This document shows positions 1-8,375 of a stretch of DNA of 64,000 nt, piece by piece. This DNA is from CAVUMR01 sp963742715 (GTDB lineage: Bacteria > Actinomycetota > Actinomycetes > Mycobacteriales > Micromonosporaceae). The position numbers were made by a program, and so were the translations under genes. The DNA lies in NCBI GenBank assembly GCA_963742715.1, contig CAVUMR010000002.1:1116001-1180000 (forward strand), written 5' to 3'. Position 1 is the stretch's first letter; every line of letters starts with the position of its first letter. Under the pieces are notes generated by a model, which was given only the letters and a program-made list of their open reading frames with translations, did not search any database and was not told the DNA's origin.

Positions 1-1
1 G

Positions 2-973
2 ATCGAGGTCGTCAAGGACCCCAACTACTACGACGCCGACCAGGTACATCTGGACAAGATCGTGTACCGGATCATCGCCGACGCAAACACCCGGTTCACC
101 AACCTGCGCTCCGGTGACGTGGAGGTCCTCGACACGGTGGCCACCACCGACGTGGCCGCGTTGAAGGGCGACAGCAAGCTGCGGCTGCTCACCTCCGACT
201 CGCTCGGCTACCAGGGCATCACGATCAACGTCGGCAACGTCAAGGGCATCGGCAACCCGCCCGGCAAGCTGTCCGGGGCGCTCGCCAGCCCGCTCGCCAC
301 GGACCCGCGGGTACGGAAGGCGTTCGAGCTGTCCATCGATCGGGTGACCCTCAACCGGGTGGTGTTCCGCAGCCAGTTCAAGCCGGCGTGCGGCCCGATC
401 AGCGATGCCAGCAAGCTCTCCTCGGACGAGTCCCAGGCGTGCTCCCAGCACGATCCGGACCAGGCCAAGAAGCTGCTGGCCGAGGCCGGCGTCAAGGCAC
501 CGCTGAAGGTCAGCCTGATCATCGGCAACACGCCGGAGGGGCAGCGCCTCGGCGAGGCGATCAAGTCGATGGCCGCCGAGGGTGGTTTCGACATCCAGCT
601 GCAGCCGGTCGAGTTCGCCAGCTCGCTGGACCAGACCGACGCCGGCAAGTTCCAGATGTTCGCCATCGGCTGGTCCGGCCGGGTCGATCCGGATGGGAAC
701 ATCACCCCGTTCGTGTCCAGCCTGGGTTCGCAGAACATCGCCGGGTACTCCAATCCGGAGATCGACAAGCTGCTCGGGCAGGCCCGGGCGACCGGAGACG
801 AAGCGCAGCGCAAGGCGCTGTACGGGCAACTCGTCACGAAACTGCGCGAGGACGCGCCGCTGATCTACCTGTACCGGCAGCGGAACCTCACAGGTGTGAG
901 CAGCAAGGTCGCCGGGGTACGGGTGTTCGGTGACGGCGTGATCCGCCTCGACCGCGCCGGCTTCGCCAAGTGA
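2..973 (+). CDS. Peptide-type ABC transporter substrate-binding protein, 5' end missing
   Basis: C-terminal part of an SBP_bac_5 (DppA/OppA-like) extracellular binding protein. The frame is open from base 2, where it reads IEVVKDPNYYDADQVHLDKI, the conserved middle of this family, so the start, signal peptide and first lobe lie outside the window. Further family marks are DPRVRKAFELSIDR and a late FAIGWSGRVDPDGN stretch near the ligand-facing region. The protein should deliver a peptide or similar ligand to the permease pair encoded next. It is first in a tight operon (71 bp to the permease start, then overlapping genes). The ligand cannot be read from sequence; a downstream gamma-glutamyltransferase suggests gamma-glutamyl peptides, which is inference. 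Confidence 0.93.
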   Translation: MEVVKDPNYYDADQVHLDKIVYRIIADANTRFTNLRSGDVEVLDTVATTDVAALKGDSKLRLLTSDSLGYQGITINVGNVKGIGNPPGKLSGALASPLATDPRVRKAFELSIDRVTLNRVVFRSQFKPACGPISDASKLSSDESQACSQHDPDQAKKLLAEAGVKAPLKVSLIIGNTPEGQRLGEAIKSMAAEGGFDIQLQPVEFASSLDQTDAGKFQMFAIGWSGRVDPDGNITPFVSSLGSQNIAGYSNPEIDKLLGQARATGDEAQRKALYGQLVTKLREDAPLIYLYRQRNLTGVSSKVAGVRVFGDGVIRLDRAGFAK

Positions 974-1044
974 TCGGGTGACCGGCCGGGGTGGCGCGCG
1001 GGCCGCGCCACCCCGACCGGTACGCCTCATCCGGAGAGGTACCG

Positions 1045-2001
1045 ATGGGCCGCTACGTACTGCGCCGGCTCGGCGAGTCGGTGATCACGCTCTTCCTCGT
1101 CACCGTGGTGGTGTTCGCCGGCGTACGGGCGCTGCCGGGCGATCCGGCCCGGACCCTCGCCGGTGAGGAGAGCGATCCGGCCACGGTCGACGCGATCCGG
1201 CACTCGTACGGGCTGGACCAGTCGCTGCCGCTGCAGTACGGCCGGTACGTCGCGAAAGCCCTGCACGGCGACTTCGGCAGCTCACCCCGTACCGGCCTGC
1301 CGGTCGCGCACAGCATCGGTCACGCGCTACCCATCACGCTCGAGCTGTCCGTACTGGCGCTGCTGATCGCGATCGTGATCGGGCTCGGTACCGGCATCGT
1401 CGCCGCGGTACGCCGGGGCTCGCCGCTGGAGTGGCTGGCCAACACGGTCGCGCTGTTCGGGCTGTCGGTACCGCACTTCTGGCTCGGCCTGATGCTGATC
1501 CTGCTGTTCGCCATCGTGTTCCCGGTACTACCGGCGTCGAACTTCGTCTCGTTGTTCGAGAGCCCGGTGGAGAACCTCCGACATCTCGTACTGCCCGCGA
1601 TCGTGCTCGGCTCCGGGCTGGCCGCGGTCATCATGCGGCAGACCCGCTCGGCGATGCTCGAGGCGCTCGGCGCGGACTACGTGCGTACCGCCCGGGCGAA
1701 AGGGCTCGGCAGCGGCAGCGTGATCCTCGGCCACGCGCTGCGCAACAGCCTGATCGTGGTGACCACGATCGTCGGATTGCAGCTCGGCGCGCTGATCTCC
1801 GGCGCGGTGGTGACCGAGCAGATCTTCGTACTGCCCGGCTTCGGCAAGCTCACCATCGACGCCGTGTTCACCCGGGACTACTCGATGATTCAGGGCATCG
1901 TGCTGGTCACCGCCACCGCGTACATCGGGATCAACCTGCTGGTGGACCTGCTGTACTCGGTGATCGATCCGCGGATCCGGGTCGGAGGCGGGCCGACATG
2001 A
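1045..2001 (+). CDS. ABC transporter permease, DppB/OppB family
   Basis: Inner-membrane permease subunit of the peptide-type importer (318 aa). I start it at ATG 1045 because GGAGAGG (1033-1039) sits just upstream; an in-frame GTG at 991 has no such site. It begins MGRYVLRRLGESVITL, the usual amphipathic start plus TM1, followed by the early LPGDPAR loop typical of DppB. About six membrane segments are visible. The coupling-helix region reads ADYVRTARAKGLG, the EAA-type motif that docks on the ATPases. Its TGA overlaps the next ATG (ATGA), implying translational coupling. Confidence 0.95.
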   Translation: MGRYVLRRLGESVITLFLVTVVVFAGVRALPGDPARTLAGEESDPATVDAIRHSYGLDQSLPLQYGRYVAKALHGDFGSSPRTGLPVAHSIGHALPITLELSVLALLIAIVIGLGTGIVAAVRRGSPLEWLANTVALFGLSVPHFWLGLMLILLFAIVFPVLPASNFVSLFESPVENLRHLVLPAIVLGSGLAAVIMRQTRSAMLEALGADYVRTARAKGLGSGSVILGHALRNSLIVVTTIVGLQLGALISGAVVTEQIFVLPGFGKLTIDAVFTRDYSMIQGIVLVTATAYIGINLLVDLLYSVIDPRIRVGGGPT

Positions 2002-2888
2002 CCACCGCCACGGTCGACCTCGCCGCCGAGCCGGTACCCGCGACCGCGGCGGCCAGCAATTGGCGACGGGTACTGCGGCGACTGTTGCGCAACCCACTCG
2101 CCGTGGTGGGCCTTGTGGTGGTGGCGCTGGCCCTGTTCACCGCCGTGTTCGCCCCGCTGATCGCGCCGTTCCCGTACGAGCGCACGTCGTTCGACGCCGC
2201 GCTGCAGGCGCCCGGCCCGGCGCACCTGCTCGGTACCGACGACCTCGGCCGCGACCAGTTGTCCCGGGTCATGTACGGGCTGCGCGCCTCGGTCGGGGTG
2301 GGCGTGCTGTCGGTGGTGTTGTCCCTGCTGGTCGGCGTACCGCTGGGCCTGCTCGCCGGCTTCTACGGCTTCCTCGACCCGGTGGTGTCGCGACTGACCG
2401 ACACGATGCTGGCGTTCCCGTTCCTGGTGCTGGCGGTCGGGCTCGCGGCCATCCTGGGGCCGTCGCTGGCCACCGCCACCGTCGCGATCGGGATAGCCCA
2501 GATCCCGGCGGTGGTACGGGTGACCCGCGGCGAGACGCTGCGGCTGCGCGGCCTCGACTACGTATCCGCCGCGGTCGCGAACGGCGCCAGCGATCCGGTA
2601 CTGCTCTGGCGGCACATCCTGCCCAACGCGGTGAACGCGCTGCTGGTACAGGCCACCGTCGCGATCCCGGCCGCGATCATCGGTGAGGCGGTGCTGTCCT
2701 TCCTCGGGCTCGGCGTACGACCGCCCACCCCGTCGCTGGGCGTGATGCTGTCGGCCGCGCAGCCGCTGTTCCGCGACGCGCCCTGGCTGGCCGTGTTCCC
2801 CGGCGTGGCGATCGTGCTGCTCACGCTGGCTCTGAACCTGCTTGGCGACGGGCTGCGGGACGCGCTCGACCCGCGGGGGGCCCGATGA
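1998..2888 (+). CDS. ABC transporter permease, DppC/OppC family
   Basis: Second permease subunit (296 aa), partner of the preceding DppB-like protein. A cytosolic N-terminal stretch of about 45 residues precedes TM1 (NPLAVVGLVVVALALF), followed by the HLLGTDDLGRDQLSRVMYG block diagnostic of DppC-type permeases. The EAA motif region is LDYVSAAVANGASD, and the C-terminus has the usual LNLLGDGLRDALDPR ending. The start ATG lies inside the upstream stop and its own stop overlaps the next start, as in most dpp/opp operons. Specificity is not visible. Confidence 0.95.
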   Translation: MTTATVDLAAEPVPATAAASNWRRVLRRLLRNPLAVVGLVVVALALFTAVFAPLIAPFPYERTSFDAALQAPGPAHLLGTDDLGRDQLSRVMYGLRASVGVGVLSVVLSLLVGVPLGLLAGFYGFLDPVVSRLTDTMLAFPFLVLAVGLAAILGPSLATATVAIGIAQIPAVVRVTRGETLRLRGLDYVSAAVANGASDPVLLWRHILPNAVNALLVQATVAIPAAIIGEAVLSFLGLGVRPPTPSLGVMLSAAQPLFRDAPWLAVFPGVAIVLLTLALNLLGDGLRDALDPRGAR

Positions 2889-3931
2889 GTGTCCCGCTGC
2901 TGGCCGCGCGCGAGCTGACCGTCCGGTTTCGTACCGAGGACGGGCCGGTACTCGCGGTGGACGACGTGTCGTTCGACCTCGACGAGCGTGAGGTACTCGC
3001 GATAGTGGGCGAGTCCGGCTGCGGCAAGAGCGTGACCGCGATGGCGCTGACCGGCCTGTTGCCGTCGTCGGCCACCGTGTCCGGAAGTGTCCGGCTGCGC
3101 GGTACGGAGCTTGCCGGGCTGTCCGACCGCAAGCTGCGCGACATCCGCGGCCGGCAGGTGGCGTACATCTTCCAGGAGCCGATGACCTCGCTGAATCCGG
3201 TACTCACGATCGGCCGGCAGATCGGCGAGGTGCTGCGCCGGCACGAGGGCGCGAGCCGGGCGCAGGCTCGGCGGCGGGCCGCGGAACTGCTCGACCTGGT
3301 GGGCATCCCGCTGCCGGACCGGCGGCTGGGGGAGTACCCGCACCAGCTGTCCGGCGGGATGCGGCAGCGGGCGATGATCGCGATGGCGGTCGCCTGCCAG
3401 CCCGCGCTACTCGTCGCGGACGAGCCGACCACCGCGCTTGACGTGACCGTGCAGGCCGGCATCCTCGACGTACTGCGGACCCTGCGGGACGAGACCGGCG
3501 CGGCGGTACTGCTGATCACCCACGATCTCGGCGTCGTCGCCGACATCGCCGACCGGGTGGTGGTGATGTACGCCGGGCGCACCATCGAGCACGCGACCGT
3601 GGACCGGCTGTTCGCCCACCCGACCCACCACTACACCCGGGGACTGCTGGAGGCGGTACCGGATCCGACCCGGCCGGCCGAGGGCGGCCTGCGCGAGATC
3701 CCCGGTCGGGTGCCGGTACTCGCCGACTCACCGGACTGCTGCACGTTCGGCGACCGGTGCCCGGCGGTCGACGACCTGTGCCGCGGGCAGCGACCGGCAC
3801 TGGAGCCGGGGCCGGCCGGCCACCCGGTCCGTTGCTGGCACCCGATCGCGGAGCCTATGCGCGACTCCGACGGGCAGTTGCGACCCGACCCGGCGGCCGC
3901 TGGTGCGTACCAGGGAGGCAACCGTGACTGA
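2885..3931 (+). CDS. ABC transporter ATP-binding protein, DppD/OppD family
   Basis: Cytosolic ATPase of the peptide-type importer (348 aa). Walker A is GESGCGKS (about residues 41-48), the Q-loop lies in FQEPMTSLNP, the signature is LSGGMRQR, Walker B is LLVADEPTTALD, and the H-loop is LLITHDLG. The C-terminal extension carries the oligo/dipeptide-transporter domain with its cysteine cluster (CCTFGDRCPAV, then VRCWHP), typical of D/F-type subunits. The start overlaps the upstream stop (ATGA). It probably forms a heterodimer with the next gene product. Confidence 0.95.
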   Translation: MSVPLLAARELTVRFRTEDGPVLAVDDVSFDLDEREVLAIVGESGCGKSVTAMALTGLLPSSATVSGSVRLRGTELAGLSDRKLRDIRGRQVAYIFQEPMTSLNPVLTIGRQIGEVLRRHEGASRAQARRRAAELLDLVGIPLPDRRLGEYPHQLSGGMRQRAMIAMAVACQPALLVADEPTTALDVTVQAGILDVLRTLRDETGAAVLLITHDLGVVADIADRVVVMYAGRTIEHATVDRLFAHPTHHYTRGLLEAVPDPTRPAEGGLREIPGRVPVLADSPDCCTFGDRCPAVDDLCRGQRPALEPGPAGHPVRCWHPIAEPMRDSDGQLRPDPAAAGAYQGGNRD

Positions 3932-5045
3932 GCCGACCCAGGAGCCGACCCAGGACCGGGCGCTGGGCCCGACGCCGCCACCGAGCCTGATGCCGACCCC
4001 GGATGCGACGGCGACCCCGTACCGGCCGGTGCTGCAGGTGGACAACCTGATCAAGCACTTCAGCAGCCCGGCCGGGGCGGTACGCGCGGTGGACGGGGTC
4101 AGCCTGACCATCGCCCCCGGTGAGGTGCTCGGGCTGGTCGGTGAATCGGGCAGCGGCAAGACCACGCTCGGCCGGTGCGTCACCCGGCTGCTGCCGATCA
4201 CCGGGGGACGGGTGTTGATGAAGGGCCTGGACATCGCGCAGCTGTCCCGCCGCGCCCTGCGCCCGCTGCGGCGCGACTTCAACATGGTGTTCCAGGACCC
4301 GGCTTCGTCACTCAACCCGCGGATGTCGGTGGCCGAGGCGATCGGCGAGCCGCTGCGGCTGCACCGGATCGGTACCCAGGCCAGTCGCCGCGAGCGCATC
4401 GACGAGCTGCTCGACCAGGTCGGGCTGCGCCCCGAGGTGGGCCGGCGGTACCCGCACGAGCTGTCCGGCGGCCAGCGGCAGCGGGTGAGCCTGGCCCGCG
4501 CGCTGTCGGCGTACCCGGCGCTGCTGGTCGCCGACGAGCCCACTTCCGCGCTGGACGTGTCGGTACAGGCGTCGGTACTGAACCTGATCGCGCGACTGCA
4601 GGCCGACCTCGGCTTCGCCTGCCTGTTCGTGACGCATGACCTCGCCTCGGTGGAGTTCCTGGCGCAGCGGGTCGCGGTGATGTACCTGGGCAAGCTGGTC
4701 GAGGTCGCGGACCGGGAGGAACTGTTCGCCACCCCGCGGCACCCGTACACCCAGGCGTTGCTGTCCGCCGCGCCGATCCCGAACCCGCGGGTACAGCGGA
4801 CCCGGCACCGGGTGGTGCTCTCCGGCGACATCCCCAACCCGGTGAATCCGCCGACCGGCTGCCGGTTCCACACCCGTTGCCCGGTCGCGATCGACCGGTG
4901 CGTGACGGAGGAGCCGCCGCTGCGCCCGGTCGGCCCGCGCGGTGCCCTGGTCGCCTGTCACCTGGTCGCGGACAACGGCGACGCGCCGCAGCTCGCCGCG
5001 GGGATCGGCGGCGCGCCGGATGGCCCGACCCGGCCGGAGGCCTGA
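3924..5045 (+). CDS. ABC transporter ATP-binding protein, DppF/OppF family
   Basis: Second ATPase of the importer (373 aa). GTG 3924 is chosen because GGAGG at 3914-3918 precedes it; it overlaps the end of the upstream gene by 8 bp. After a Pro/Thr-rich N-terminal stretch of about 35 residues come Walker A GESGSGKTT, the Q-loop FQDPASSLNPRMS, signature LSGGQRQR, Walker B LLVADEPTSALD and FVTHDLASV. The C-terminal cysteine motif (CRFHTRCPVA, then VACHL) marks the OppF type. It ends exactly one base before the gamma-glutamyltransferase start, so the two are probably co-translated. Confidence 0.95.
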   Translation: MTEPTQEPTQDRALGPTPPPSLMPTPDATATPYRPVLQVDNLIKHFSSPAGAVRAVDGVSLTIAPGEVLGLVGESGSGKTTLGRCVTRLLPITGGRVLMKGLDIAQLSRRALRPLRRDFNMVFQDPASSLNPRMSVAEAIGEPLRLHRIGTQASRRERIDELLDQVGLRPEVGRRYPHELSGGQRQRVSLARALSAYPALLVADEPTSALDVSVQASVLNLIARLQADLGFACLFVTHDLASVEFLAQRVAVMYLGKLVEVADREELFATPRHPYTQALLSAAPIPNPRVQRTRHRVVLSGDIPNPVNPPTGCRFHTRCPVAIDRCVTEEPPLRPVGPRGALVACHLVADNGDAPQLAAGIGGAPDGPTRPEA

Positions 5046-6830
5046 GTGTTCACCACCCGGCCGGAGCTCGCCGGTACCTTCGGCATGGTCGCGTCGACCC
5101 ATTGGCTGGCCTCCGCGGCCGGCATGGCCGAACTCGAGGCGGGCGGTAACGCGTTCGACGCCGCGGCCGCGGTCGGGTTCGCGCTGCAGGTGGTGGAGCC
5201 GCACCTCAACGGCCCGGGCGGGGACATGCCGCTGCTGTTCGCCACCGCCGCCAGTGCTCGCCCGACCGTCCTGTGTGGACAGGGCCCGGCCCCGGCCGCG
5301 GCCACCGTCGGGCACTTCCGGGACCTCGGGATGCCGATGATTCCCGGCGCGGGTCCGCTCGCCGCCGCGGTACCGGGCGCCACCGACGCGTGGCTGACCC
5401 TGCTGCGGGACCACGGCACCCGTACCCTCGCAGACGTCCTGAGCTATGCGATCGGGTACGCCGAGGGGCACCCACTGGTGTCGCGCGTGGTGACCACGAT
5501 CGGCACCGTGGCCGAGTTGTTCCGGACCGACTGGACCACGTCCGCCGAGGTGTACCTGCCGGACGGCCGGCCGCCGGAGCCGGGAGCACTGTTCGCGAAT
5601 CCGGCGCTGGCCCGGACGTACCGCCGGCTGGTCGAGGCTGAGCGGGCCGCGCCGGGCGGACGGGACGCCGGGGTGGACGCGGCGCTGGCCGCCTGGCGCG
5701 AGGGGTTCGTCGCCGAGGCGGTCGACCAGTTCACCCGGCAGCCGTACCGGGACTCCAGTGGCGAACGGCATGCCGGGCTCGTCACCGGCGCCGACCTGGC
5801 CGCGTTCCGGGCCACGTACGAGGAACCGGCGACCGGCTCGTTCCGGGACGTACAGGTGTGCAAGACCGGCGCCTGGGGCCAGGGACCGGTACTGCTGCAA
5901 CAGCTCGCGTTGCTGGACGGCTTCGACGACCGGACGCTGGCGGTGGACACAGCCGACGGCGTACACACCGTGGTGGAGTGCGCCAAGCTCGCGTTCGCCG
6001 ATCGCGAGGCGTGGTACGGCGACGTGCCGGACGTACCCCTGGATGCCCTGTTGTCGCGTGACTACGCGGACTCCCGGCGCGGGCTGGTCACCGATGAGGC
6101 GTCGTACCAGCTGCGCCCCGGCAGTCCGGACGGCCGCGAGCCGCGGCTGCCCCGGCACCTGACCGAGGGCCTGGCGGACCTGGTGAGCGCGCAGTCGGGG
6201 GCCGGGGTGGGGGAGCCGACCGTGGACCGGTCCGGCGGTACCCGCGGCGACACCTGCCACGTGGACGTGGTGGACCGCTGGGGCAACCTGGTGTCGGCCA
6301 CGCCGAGCGGTGGCTGGCTGCAGAGCTCGCCGGTCATCCCCGAGCTCGGCTTCCCGCTGGGCAGCCGGTTGCAGATGTGCTGGCTGGAGGAGGGGCTGCC
6401 GGCGAGCCTCGCGCCGGGACGGCGACCGCGCACCACGTTGAGTCCGACGCTGGTACTGCGGGACGGCGTGCCGGTGATGGCCTGCGGTACGCCCGGCGGC
6501 GACCAGCAGGACCAGTGGCAGGTGGTGTTCCTGCTCGCGCACCTGATCGGCGGGCTGAACCTGCAGGAGGCCATCGACGCGCCGAGCTGGCACACCAACG
6601 CGGTACCGAGCTCGTTCTACCCGCGCGGCTCGGTACCCGGTGAGGTCGCGATCGAGGACCGGATGCCGACCGAGGTGACGGACGAGCTGATCCGGCGCGG
6701 GCATCGGGTCACCCGTACCGATCCCTGGTTCCTCGGCCGGCTGTCCGCGGTGTCCCGCGATCCCGGCTCCGGCATCCTGCGGGCGGCCGCGAATCCGCGC
6801 GGCATGCAGGGGTACGCGATCGGTCGTTGA
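5046..6830 (+). CDS. Gamma-glutamyltransferase family protein, probably cytosolic (YwrD-like)
   Basis: Ntn-hydrolase of the gamma-glutamyltranspeptidase family (594 aa), which cleaves or transfers gamma-glutamyl groups and matures by self-cleavage before a Thr nucleophile. The likely nucleophile is Thr403 in GDTCHVDVVD, followed by the small-subunit blocks SATPSGG and RPRTTLSPTLVLRDG. No signal peptide is seen: it begins MFTTRPELAGTFGMVASTHWL and runs straight into the large subunit, as in intracellular YwrD-like members rather than exported GGT. GTG 5046 directly follows the stop of the transporter ATPase, so it is the last gene of the ABC operon. I infer that it processes an imported gamma-glutamyl compound; the substrate is unknown. 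Confidence 0.9.
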   Translation: MFTTRPELAGTFGMVASTHWLASAAGMAELEAGGNAFDAAAAVGFALQVVEPHLNGPGGDMPLLFATAASARPTVLCGQGPAPAAATVGHFRDLGMPMIPGAGPLAAAVPGATDAWLTLLRDHGTRTLADVLSYAIGYAEGHPLVSRVVTTIGTVAELFRTDWTTSAEVYLPDGRPPEPGALFANPALARTYRRLVEAERAAPGGRDAGVDAALAAWREGFVAEAVDQFTRQPYRDSSGERHAGLVTGADLAAFRATYEEPATGSFRDVQVCKTGAWGQGPVLLQQLALLDGFDDRTLAVDTADGVHTVVECAKLAFADREAWYGDVPDVPLDALLSRDYADSRRGLVTDEASYQLRPGSPDGREPRLPRHLTEGLADLVSAQSGAGVGEPTVDRSGGTRGDTCHVDVVDRWGNLVSATPSGGWLQSSPVIPELGFPLGSRLQMCWLEEGLPASLAPGRRPRTTLSPTLVLRDGVPVMACGTPGGDQQDQWQVVFLLAHLIGGLNLQEAIDAPSWHTNAVPSSFYPRGSVPGEVAIEDRMPTEVTDELIRRGHRVTRTDPWFLGRLSAVSRDPGSGILRAAANPRGMQGYAIGR

Positions 6831-6902
6831 GCCGACCGGTGCGGCGCCGCTTCACAGCTGCGCGTCTCCCGGCCGGGTTGTCTACCTGCCGCGCGGCGTC
6901 CC

Positions 6903-6966
6903 CGCCTGGGCTGTCCTCTGGTTGAGCGGCCTCACGCCTGGGCTGTCCTCCGGTTGAGCGGCCTCA
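6903..6966. repeat. Tandem repeat, 32 bp x 2
   Basis: Two copies of a 32-bp unit beginning CGCCTGGGCTGTCCTC (6903-6934 and 6935-6966) differ at one position. They lie between the convergent gamma-glutamyltransferase and GntR genes, and the second copy ends exactly on the GntR stop codon, so the repeat may have arisen by duplication of the gene end. No function is evident beyond possible transcription termination. Confidence 0.8.
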
Positions 6967-7620
6967 GGCCTGGGCGACGAACTCCTCGGCGGCGGCCCGG
7001 GCGGCCGCGACGTGCCGCTCGGCCGCGACCTGCGCCCGGTCCGGATCTCCGGTTCGAATCGCGTCCAGTACCGCGACGTGTTCGCTCCACGAGTGGGGTG
7101 CCCGTTGCGCGGCGCCCTGCCGGAAGATCCATTGCACCCGACCGTGCAGCGCGTCCATCATCGCCGCCAGCAGGCTGTTGCCGGACAGCTCGCAGATGGC
7201 GGCGTGGAACCGCGTGTTGAGCATGGTGAGATCGGCCAGCCGCTGCTCCTCGGTGGCCTGCCGGGCGTCGCACAGAATCTGGTCCAGCCGCGCCACCTCC
7301 GGCGCGCCAGCCCGCTCCGCGGCGAGCCGGGCGGCCAACCCCTCCAGGGCCAGGCGTACGTCGAAGACGTCGTGTACGTCCTGGACCGAGAAGCGGGCGA
7401 CTATCGCCCCCCGGCGGGGCTGGGTGACCAGAAAGCCCTCGGTTTCGAGCACCCGCATCGCCTCCCGCACCGGGTTGCGGGACACTCCGAGATCGGCGGC
7501 GATCCGATCCTCGATCAAGCGGTCTCCGGCGTCGTAGACGCCCTCGATGATGCGCTGTCGCAGCTCCTGCAGCACGAGGTCACGAAGTGGGCGGTGGTTC
7601 CCGCCGATGGTGGCCGCCAT
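6964..7620 (-). CDS. GntR-family transcriptional regulator, FCD (FadR-like) type
   Basis: A 218-aa repressor-type regulator. The N-terminal winged helix spans about residues 8-72 (RPLRDLVLQELRQRIIEGVY, then LGVSRNPVREAMRVLETEGF), followed by an all-helical FCD ligand domain (FDVRLALEGLAARLAAE; FHAAICELSGN; SWSEHVAVLDAI), whose conserved His and Asp residues usually bind a metal and a carboxylate ligand. I use ATG 7620, which gives the normal FCD length; the longer open frame upstream is low-complexity GC-rich sequence. It converges on the ABC-gamma-glutamyltransferase operon and probably controls it and itself. A palindrome at 7660-7668 is a candidate operator. Confidence 0.93.
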   Translation of the reverse strand: MAATIGGNHRPLRDLVLQELRQRIIEGVYDAGDRLIEDRIAADLGVSRNPVREAMRVLETEGFLVTQPRRGAIVARFSVQDVHDVFDVRLALEGLAARLAAERAGAPEVARLDQILCDARQATEEQRLADLTMLNTRFHAAICELSGNSLLAAMMDALHGRVQWIFRQGAAQRAPHSWSEHVAVLDAIRTGDPDRAQVAAERHVAAARAAAEEFVAQA

Positions 7621-7659
7621 GCCCGCTGCCGCTCCTTCACCCCGACTTCCTGCTTTCGC

Positions 7660-7668
7660 ATACAGTAT
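7660..7668. promoter_or_regulatory. Candidate GntR/FCD operator
   Basis: The sequence ATACAGTAT is a perfect 4+1+4 palindrome 40 bp upstream of the GntR start, in otherwise GC-rich DNA. FCD regulators commonly bind short AT-rich sites of this ATAC-n-GTAT type, so autoregulation is likely. A second copy upstream of the transporter operon cannot be checked because that region is outside the window. Confidence 0.45.
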
Positions 7669-7767
7669 CCGAATCCTCCGCCGAGAGCCCTGGCGCGGGA
7701 CTTCGTGACCTCGCCTCCGGTTGAACCGCTGGACCGGGCGGCGCCCGGCGGGATCGCAGCGCGCAGG

Positions 7768-7817
7768 GCGCAGCGGGCATGGCGCAGCGGGCATGGCGCA
7801 GCGGGCATGGCGCAGCG
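7768..7817. repeat. Tandem repeat, 14 bp x 3.6
   Basis: Three identical copies of GCGCAGCGGGCATG (7768-7781, 7782-7795, 7796-7809) and a partial fourth copy, in the non-coding stretch between the GntR and ArsR genes. Probably a slippage-generated simple repeat. Confidence 0.85.
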
Positions 7818-7967
7818 TCAGGGGCGCAGCCGGCAGCGGGGGCGTAGCGCGCCGGGGCGCAGCCGGGGGACGGCTGGGCCGGATCGCGGCCGGCGGGGGA
7901 TCGCGGCTGGGCCGGACCGGATTGCGGCAACCGATCGCAGGCCCGAGCCGACGGGCGAGGTGAGTCG

Positions 7968-7994
7968 AAAACCGGCCGCGCCGCGGCCGGTTTT
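7968..7994 (-). terminator. Terminator hairpin after the ArsR gene
   Basis: Perfect inverted repeat with 13-bp arms (AAAACCGGCCGCG) and a single-base spacer. On the minus strand the GC-rich stem ends in TTTT, so it fits an intrinsic terminator 20 bp beyond the ArsR stop. It is symmetric and could work in both directions. Confidence 0.8.
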
Positions 7995-8015
7995 CCCATG
8001 CGCAGGCGGGCCGGG

Positions 8016-8375
8016 CTAGACGGAGACCCGCATGCAGGCGTCGAGTGCGGCGGCATTGTCGCCGGCGAGGGAACGGGCCATCAGCACCATGTCGGCAACG
8101 CGTTGGTCGGCGACCCGGTAATAGGCGAAACGACTCTCGCGACGAACCTGTACGTATCCGCAATCGGCCAGACAGCCCAGATGGGACGAGACCCGACCTT
8201 GGGAGAGTCCGACCTGGGCTACGCATTCGGTCACGGTGTGCTCGTCATGGAGGAGATATTCCAGCAGTCTCAGCCGCGCCGGGTCACCGAGCGCGCGAAA
8301 GAATTTCGCCACCATCTCCACCCCGGCTGAGTCGGTCGGCAACAACGTGGCCGTGGATTTGGACCGGTCAGCCAT
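8016..8375 (-). CDS. ArsR/SmtB-family metalloregulator, CmtR-like
   Basis: A 119-aa winged-helix repressor. The ALGDPARLRLLEYLL start and the recognition helix LSQGRVSSHLGCLADCGYV are typical of ArsR proteins. Cys68 and Cys72 in GCLADCG have the same spacing as the Cys57/Cys61 pair in the recognition helix of mycobacterial CmtR, and Cys114 in the C-terminal tail (DACMRVSV) could be the third thiolate, as Cys102 is in CmtR. This suggests sensing of Cd(II) or Pb(II). No metal pump gene adjoins it, so its target lies elsewhere or it regulates itself. The classical ArsR ELCVCDL motif is absent; Cys51 is in TECVAQ. Confidence 0.88.
   Translation of the reverse strand: MADRSKSTATLLPTDSAGVEMVAKFFRALGDPARLRLLEYLLHDEHTVTECVAQVGLSQGRVSSHLGCLADCGYVQVRRESRFAYYRVADQRVADMVLMARSLAGDNAAALDACMRVSV

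Larger units (their letters stand above)
7621..8015. other. Intergenic region, GntR to ArsR (395 bp)
   Basis: Contains the candidate GntR operator (7660-7668), a low-complexity GC-rich stretch with a 14-bp tandem repeat (7768-7817), and a strong hairpin (7968-7994) acting as terminator for the ArsR gene. The open frames through it are compositional and carry no recognisable protein. Confidence 0.75.

Noticed and set aside
7621..8226. Extending the GntR protein upstream by about 200 residues
   Set aside because: The extra sequence is Pro/Arg/Ala-rich, includes the 14-bp tandem repeat and the ArsR terminator, and has no domain; ATG 7620 gives the normal family length.
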